Source: Mycogone perniciosa (taxonomy: Eukaryota > Ascomycota > Sordariomycetes > Hypocreales > Hypocreaceae). From it: a stretch of DNA of 64,000 nt. The stretch spans positions 558,001 to 622,000 of the forward strand of contig JAOALB010000002.1 in NCBI GenBank assembly GCA_025331125.1, given 5' to 3'. Position numbers and translations under genes: made by a program. Below, piece after piece: positions 58,178-64,000 of the stretch. Positions within the stretch are counted from its first letter, which is position 1; every line of letters begins with the position of its first letter. The notes under the pieces were generated by a model. That model had not been told where the DNA came from and ran no database searches. It saw nothing but the letters and a program-made list of their open reading frames with translations.

Positions 58178-60035
58178 CTAAGCAGAGACACCGTCAACAT
58201 CTTGGTTAGGATACCCTAAAAGCACAAAAGATGTTAGCAGTCGGTTCCATCAGAATAGATAGCCACGGGGAAGGCAACTTACAAAATGCGCAGACGGCGA
58301 TGATGGCATATAGGCATATCAGAAGGAATCCCTCCAGCCAATGGCTCTTACCATCTCCAATGAGATAGTTGACCAGCAATACAGCGACAAACATGACGGC
58401 AACCTGGAAGGTGTCGAAGCTGAGGTTCATGGCATCGATGTCCATGCCCCAGCCAATGACGACCAGCAGGGGGATAAGGAAGAGCGCAACTTGCATGCTA
58501 GACCCGACAGCAACACCAATCGCCAAATCCATCTTGTCCTTGATAGCGACAGTAACGGCAGTGGCATGCTCGGCAGCGTTTCCAACAATGGGAAGCAGGA
58601 TCAAGCCAACAAACTCTTCCGAGAGACCGCCTCCTTGAGTAATAGCATCGATAGAGCCGACCATGTACTCGGCGCAGAGTGCGATAATAGCAGTGGAAGC
58701 GGCAAGGGTACCAAGGGCGACAAAGAAATGGAGCTGAGGGTCCTCCTCCTCTTCCTCCTCACCCTGCAAACTGACCCGGGGTGGGTTCATAAGCATCTTA
58801 GCCACCTGACTCTCCGTATCTTTGGTGTCCGCAAGCCCGTGGCTCATGCCAAGTGCAAGGGCACCAGCCAACCCCTGGCCAACGTTCATATCAGAACCCC
58901 ATGGCCTGGCTGGCACCTTTTGGCTTTCCTCGTTGAACACTTCTTGGTGAGTCTTGAGTTGGAAGAGCAAGTAGGCGCCGTAGACGATAAGAAGGATGAC
59001 AGATGTTCCGCGTGAGAGCTTGGCCACCTTATCAGGAGGCGTGTCGGCTGCGGCATCGAAAACCGTCGGGACAATGACGGAAGCAGTGGCAAGAGCCAGC
59101 ATAGAAGCGGCAGTCTGGGCCACGACGGTATTGAAATACTGCTCCCGGCGCCGCAGTCCGCCGAAGAAGAAACAGAAGCCCATGACAAGCAGCAGGTTAG
59201 AAAGAATGGAACCAATGAGCGAGGTCTGGACAATGGCGACTTTGCCATCGATGAGGGCAATGATGGCGACGATGAGCTCGACAGCATTACCAAAGGTGGC
59301 ATTCAGCAGACCACCTAGCGTCTCTCCAGTGCGGAGAGCAATCTCCTCGGTCGCAAAGCTAAGCATAGCGGCCAGCGGAATAATGGCAATGAAATTGACG
59401 ACGAAGACGGCGATGCGGTTGACGGAGCTGACGTAGTTCAGGGCAATGCCGACGGGGGCTGCGATGATCAAAAGGTTGATCCATGAGTTGAGTATTGTTC
59501 GCTGGATTTGGTTGGCGACAGTGAACGGCTCCTTTGGCTGGACATGGCGGATAAGACCATTTTTCTTGGGCTTTCTCGTCTTGCTGTAGTCCTGCTCCTC
59601 CACAATGGATCGATCCAATGTCTCCTCTTCGCCTTTTCGTTTCCGTACGCCGGTCTCGCCCTCGGCTGCTGATCGGTTGGTCGTCGTCCCATCGCCACTA
59701 TCTTCGCTCATCACCTTGACAGTCTCATCAGTGCCCCTGCCAGATACAGGTGTTGAAAAATCTCGCGGTCCAGTGGGAGGGTTAGGTGAAGTGGCGGCGT
59801 GGGTAAGGTGCTCGCCATTGTCGGTTCCCTCCAGTTGCGCCTCAAGACTGGGGCCGTTCCAAGTATCGGCGCGACTTATGCTCCGTTTCTGACTCTCACG
59901 CGAATGGTGAAGATGTCGGAATGGGTTCCATAACTGGTCGTTACTTGAGCGACTGACTGAATGCGCCTGGCGCTTGATACTGAAATGGTTGACTGACAGG
60001 AAGTTGGTTAGCTTCTCTCTGGACGAGGACGACAT
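58178..60035 (-). CDS. vcx1: vacuolar Ca2+/H+ exchanger (CaCA family, Vcx1-like)
   Basis: Two exons, 58283-60035 and 58178-58215 (intron 67 nt), 596 aa. A long hydrophilic N-terminus (about 175 residues, rich in Ser/Arg) precedes 10 to 11 membrane segments. The two alpha-repeat signatures are present: GNAVELIVAIIALIDGK (from 249) and GNAAEHATAVTVAIKDK (from 485). They contain the exchange-site glutamates (Glu253, Glu489). An acidic loop EEEEEED (426-432) separates the halves as in Vcx1. Without the short last exon the C-terminus would be an unlikely sequence reading through the GTAAGT donor. With it the protein ends AFWYPNQDVDGVSA, as in family members. It takes Ca2+ from the cytosol into the vacuole. 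Several paralogues are usual in filamentous fungi, so the exact orthology is not certain. Confidence 0.92.
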
Positions 60036-61642
60036 CCGTAGAGTGTGGGGAGCTCGAGTGGCTCCAAACGGAAGCGGGCAGCTTCAAGGGCGCCAAACAG
60101 CATGAGACAGGGGGGCGACAAGGGTAATAATAGTAGTGGGTGACAGTAAGGACAGTAGGAAAACAGGAAGAAAGAGAGGTAGTGGTAAGTATTCGAAGAT
60201 GGAACTTCAGCTGCTGCCGCTGCCGCCCATTCAAGGCGGTGCAAGATGACAACAGTATGATGGTCGCTAGCAGTCGGCGAAGCCGGATGGATATTACTCG
60301 TACTATGACTATGGGAGGACAGGCATAAACTCACATGACATGGTGCTGTTGAGGAAGAAAAAAACCGGCCTAGGGTGTGTTTGGGTGGTCCACACAAATA
60401 TCGGCTCGGTCCCTTGTTCTCTTCGGCACGTTTGTCCGTACTCGTAGTGGAGGGCAGCACAATTTGCGAGAACAGTTGAGTTCTGACGGCTTTTTTATCA
60501 ACAACGAATCGTGTATGGGAGTACTCGTACTCGTAGGCGAGGCCGCCCGCTTCGCCTCGTTTGGTATTTCGCAAGAGGAATGAATGGTGGATATTAGATG
60601 TCGTATTCTGGTGGCTCTAACACCGCGCCGCCCGCAAAACACACGTCTCGGGGTAGTAGCACTGCTCGTACGAGTACGGTCAGATCGCGGCAGTGCTTCG
60701 AATAGCCGCTCACCTGTCTTGGCTCTTGGCTCTGGCTCTCGCTGCCGTCTTGTTCTCCGCGACTCCGACCGGCTGACAGCAAGGCAGAAGAGAGGGATGC
60801 AATGCAATGTAATGCTATGCTGGGGGGGGTGGCGATGCCTCTCTGTATTCGCGGGATGGGGGTGTATATATTGGCGAGAGGCTGTGCTGTTCCGCGCGGG
60901 CGCGTCGTCTTGGTAGCAGTCGAACGCAAGGGGGAAATATTCGAGAGATGTCGCAAAGATATATAAAATAAAATAAGGCAAAATAAAATAAAAATCAATT
61001 GATATCACAGTGCCGCAACAAACAAAAAGTAGCAAGGCCCAAGATATGCCGATACGTGGGCGACAATATGTAGGAAGAGGGAGAAATCAAGCTGGGGAGC
61101 GCCGTGATCTAGTACTACTAGTAGTAGCATAAGGGCTCAGGGGGGCTGTTGAGCTGTCAATAGCACTACGAGTACTAGCACTACTCCGTATTACTTACCT
61201 ACCTATCCATTATCTATGTGCATACTCGTCGTACCCACGAGTAAGGAGGCCTCCCTCCGCCTGGACTTCCGCTTTGTGATTTACCGCTCAGACTCACAAA
61301 CACTCTTTCAATATACGAGTAGCACTTCAATCACAGAATAGTAGTACATACTACTCCGTTGCAGTGGTACAATTCATCTTTAATAGCATGCATGCATCTG
61401 CCAAGTTTGCCAAGCTACTTGGTATGTACAGTATCACTGCAATTGCTTGGCCTTGGCACATGCAGTCTCCAGATCCTCCCGTTGGATCCCGTTTTGGGAG
61501 ATCCTCTGCCGGTTGTCACCTCAAAGCCACCTGACGTCAGACCAACAATCGCACCCTGACAACGCATAGACTACCCAGTACTAGTACTGCTCACGAGACC
61601 CAAGTGTAAGACATCACTATTATAGACAATGGAGGAGCAAGC

Positions 61643-61658
61643 TACTCCGTACGGAGTA
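61643..61658. repeat. perfect 16-bp palindrome TACTCCGTACGGAGTA
   Basis: Identical to its reverse complement. It has the two halves of the motif family in the opposite order to the 47480 palindrome. Confidence 0.9.
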
Positions 61659-61797
61659 CTGTCAAGTATCCGGGCCCATGGTCCAGGTTGCCGGGCTAGC
61701 CTTGGTTGTTTGGTTGTGTTGTTCATAGACAACCTATCACCAAGAAAGAACTATCACCTAGTAAGCAGCCCAGCACAATTCGTTGGGTACCAAAGAT

Positions 61798-61828
<31 letters not shown>
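61798..61828. repeat. (CTA)n microsatellite
   Basis: About ten CTA units in intergenic DNA between vcx1 and scc2. Likely length-polymorphic. Confidence 0.9.
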
Positions 61829-62277
61829 CACGTATGGAGAAGAGGTAATACAGAGTAGCTGGACTCTGCATGCTCGCGTGTACTTCGTAACCACCTTGGA
61901 AAATTCGATATTATACTATAAGCCAGCGGTGAGCCAGTTTCTACCATCTTTATAAAGATCGGTAAGTATCGTACATGAGCTTTAGTTTAGGTATCGTCGA
62001 AATGCCCCGTATCGTCCCAAAAACGCCGCCCTTGCATACACCATCTTCCCCTGGTCTGGTCTTGTTCTCTCTCTCTAGAAGCAGCCAACACCCCACCCCC
62101 CATATGTACGTAGTGTCTTTTAATCAGGCACCGCCTAAGAAACATCATCAACGTCTCGTCATTCCATCGTCCGCTGCCACTCAACCCCGGCTGGTTATAA
62201 AAACAAGGCGCCTTGCATGCCATTAAGAAAGGAAAAAATGCCAGTATAATCCGACGCCAGCGGTCCCAAACCATTGT

Positions 62278-64000
62278 CTAGATCCAGTCCATCTCATCAT
62301 CCCCACCGTCGTTGTGCTGCTCCATGCTTTGTTTGCGTGGTCGACCCCGTTTACGTGGCTGAGAGCCAGACCGTGCTCGCTTTTTGCGTCCGCCTGGTGT
62401 GCCTGCGCCTTTCCTCTTGCGACCTCTCTCGGGCATCTCACCATCATCCTCGCCCTCACTGGGCGTGCTTGGTCCATCCAGGACCATATCATCATCTTCA
62501 TCCTTCACCTTGAACTCTTTGTCTACGTTCATTAGCTCCACAAAGCCCCTGCATTTTTGCGCCATCTTTGAACTCGATTCGAGCCCACTCATATGAGACG
62601 CCACCTCATCCCAAAGTTTATCTCCATGAACTCCTTGTACCTTCACCGGTGTTTTGTTGAGGTCTTTGGTCAGGGCTTTGGCCTTGCTATCGTGTCGGTT
62701 TGTTCCCATTCCATAGAGTCGTCTAAGGTGTGTTCGAGCTTCCCACAAAGACAGCAAGATGATAGACCCGGCGGTCAATTGACGGAGTCGGCGTGGGTCC
62801 ACTGACATGGCCACACCTGCATCTCCACTCAAAGGCACTCCGCCTGGGCTCAGCTGCCCGTCCAACGGTGCTGGCGCTGCCACCATCACTTGGTCCGCCG
62901 TACCCACTTGCCCTGGCTGGTCCACGTCCAGGCGGACATTGAATACCTCAGACTCGATGGCTTGGGCAACCGTCGCACCGGTAGTCGTGACAATCTTCTC
63001 CATCGTGTTCACCGCGCTTTGCAGTTCTCCGACCGTCTGATACTCAAAGAAGGCAAGATTCTCGATGAGAAAGCGTGAAAAGTCAACGTGTGGCGGCATC
63101 TCTCCTGACCCATCCAACTTCGCCAAGTCAAAGTCCACCTGACCACATAGCTTCTCCAGAAACCGCTGTCGGTTCTTCATCTTGCTGATTTTCAGAACCT
63201 CCATCATCAAGTGAAGCTTAGATTGGAATGGCTCTGTTGTTGCTCCGTGAGAATCTTTCACAACGTCCCGCTGGTAGTTGTAGGCCGACTGAACTGCTTT
63301 CACATACTCCCTTTCAAGTACTGTTTCGTGCTTCTCGTGTAGTGAGCGGTGTTCGATAAAGGCAAGTTCTGCGATTTTCCGGTTTGCCGATGTCTCTAGT
63401 GTTATCAACGTCACTCCAGTTTCCTTCGGGTGTGTAAGGCCCTGCCGGTTGATGCTACCCAAAACCTCCATTGCTAGGAATGCATGCTCGTCCTGGCTCC
63501 CCAGGGAAATTCGGGTGATGTCTTTGAGAAACCTTTGAGTCGTAGCACTGGCAACGTCATCAAAGTTAGTGCCTCCCATGACGGTCAATTCCTTCTTTTT
63601 TCCCTTCTCCTCAGAGCCAGCTTCAGACGCAGCCTCGGATCGCCTTTCTTCTATAAGGAGGAATTCTTTGAAAGATCTAAGTATCATGGTCTCAAGAATA
63701 GGCACTTGTTCATGGAACACTTGCTGAAAGCCTGTGTAGACCTTGGCAAGAACATAATTTCTTGGCCACGATTGGCACACTAGACCGATCGCCTCGAGAG
63801 ATGCTTTGCGAGCCTCCAAGGGCTGAGAGGGTGAGGCAAATGGCGATAGAACGTCGACAATGAGCCGCGGAACGGAATCACCTTGCCATTTGGGAAACCG
63901 TGTCTTGAAAACCCGTATTTGTTGATCCAGGTCGCAATGTTTGCCAACACTGCCCACAATGATGGAGTAAGCACAAAGATGGTTGATTCGCTTGTTATCC
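62278..64000 (-). CDS. scc2: cohesin loader Scc2/Mis4/NIPBL, C-terminal part (runs off right edge)
   Basis: Partial gene: the C-terminal 573 aa are visible and the frame is still open at position 64000, so the 5' part lies beyond the window. The visible part fits the Scc2/NIPBL HEAT-repeat region: VDVLSPFASPSQPLEARKAS, EAIGLVCQSWPRNYVLAKVY, RFLKDITRISLGSQDEHAFL, AMEVLGSINRQGLTHPKETG and LTAGSIILLSLWEARTHLRR. The tail is acidic and then basic (EGEDDGEMPERGRKRKGAG, KKRARSGSQPRKRGRPRKQ), with GRPRK resembling an AT-hook. Scc2 with Scc4 loads cohesin onto chromosomes. No intron is seen in the visible part. Start codons visible here are internal. Confidence 0.88.
   Translation of the reverse strand, partial: DNKRINHLCAYSIIVGSVGKHCDLDQQIRVFKTRFPKWQGDSVPRLIVDVLSPFASPSQPLEARKASLEAIGLVCQSWPRNYVLAKVYTGFQQVFHEQVPILETMILRSFKEFLLIEERRSEAASEAGSEEKGKKKELTVMGGTNFDDVASATTQRFLKDITRISLGSQDEHAFLAMEVLGSINRQGLTHPKETGVTLITLETSANRKIAELAFIEHRSLHEKHETVLEREYVKAVQSAYNYQRDVVKDSHGATTEPFQSKLHLMMEVLKISKMKNRQRFLEKLCGQVDFDLAKLDGSGEMPPHVDFSRFLIENLAFFEYQTVGELQSAVNTMEKIVTTTGATVAQAIESEVFNVRLDVDQPGQVGTADQVMVAAPAPLDGQLSPGGVPLSGDAGVAMSVDPRRLRQLTAGSIILLSLWEARTHLRRLYGMGTNRHDSKAKALTKDLNKTPVKVQGVHGDKLWDEVASHMSGLESSSKMAQKCRGFVELMNVDKEFKVKDEDDDMVLDGPSTPSEGEDDGEMPERGRKRKGAGTPGGRKKRARSGSQPRKRGRPRKQSMEQHNDGGDDEMDWI

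Larger units (their letters stand above)
60036..62277. other. 2.2 kb intergenic region, vcx1 promoter and scc2 3' flank
   Basis: No gene supported. Minus-strand open frames at 60008-60574 and 60370-61035 are R/S/T-rich and mutually overlapping, so they are probably leader. Motif-family copies lie at 60521-60536, 60664-60680, 61168-61192, 61326-61355 and 61643-61658 (the last a perfect palindrome TACTCCGTACGGAGTA). An (CTA)n run is at 61798-61828. An AAAATAAAATA-type run is near 60963-60997. Confidence 0.55.

Noticed and set aside
60008..61035. Minus-strand frames upstream of vcx1 as a separate gene
   Set aside because: Two frames overlap each other and the vcx1 start, are R/S/T-rich, and show neither signal nor domain. 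They are better explained as the vcx1 leader.
1..64000. Secondary-metabolite cluster, CRISPR, transposon or viral insertion
   Set aside because: No PKS/NRPS/terpene genes, no spaced direct-repeat array, no transposase or reverse transcriptase motifs and no viral-like protein were found in any frame that could be read.

Overview
The window is nuclear DNA of a filamentous ascomycete (Pezizomycotina). The signs are many short introns (46 to 118 nt, mostly 53 to 79) with GT..AG ends and CTAAC/CTGAC branch points, short intergenic spaces, and typical fungal families: GH76, GH16-WSC, a secreted LIP-type lipase, a C2H2 plus fungal-specific transcription factor, a Dbp10 helicase and a Zrc1-like zinc transporter. 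The order and species cannot be fixed from sequence alone. Twenty protein genes are supported; nineteen are complete and one runs off the right edge. No rRNA, tRNA, CRISPR, transposon, virus or secondary-metabolite cluster was recognised.

Layout. 0.8-23 kb: GH76 mannanase-like enzyme (-), SH3-domain protein (-), anoctamin/TMEM16 (-), metallophosphoesterase (+), GH16-WSC glucanase-like protein (-), Pex12 (-), hotdog thioesterase (+), F-box protein (-), secreted lipase (-). 23-33 kb: a 3.2 kb gene-free leader, then a large C2H2 transcription factor (+), a divergent casein kinase 1 (-) and a SAP30-like Sin3-binding protein (+). 33-40 kb: a housekeeping knot of mitochondrial DnaJ Mdj1 (+), nuclear DnaJ Spf31 (-) and DEAD-box helicase Dbp10 (+). 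40-60 kb: Lst4/FNIP (-), a zinc cation-diffusion-facilitator (-), Iml1/DEPDC5 (+) and the vacuolar Ca2+/H+ exchanger Vcx1 (-). Right edge: the C-terminal part of the cohesin loader Scc2/Mis4 (-).

How the genes fit together. The strongest functional theme is that four successive genes (Lst4, the zinc transporter, Iml1, Vcx1) belong to families acting at the vacuolar membrane, and two of them (Lst4 and Iml1) feed the Rag/Gtr-TORC1 nutrient pathway. Other genes are ordinary single-copy cell-biology genes. Gene models were built by hand from splice sites and reading-frame continuity. Several introns are multiples of three with no in-frame stop, so plain ORF reading would miss them.

The other striking feature is a short motif family (TACGGAGTAC / GTACTCCGTAC and the related GTACGAGTAC and GTACGAAGTAC) scattered at more than 20 intergenic sites, often as perfect inverted repeats. 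Its full forms were not seen inside the coding exons.
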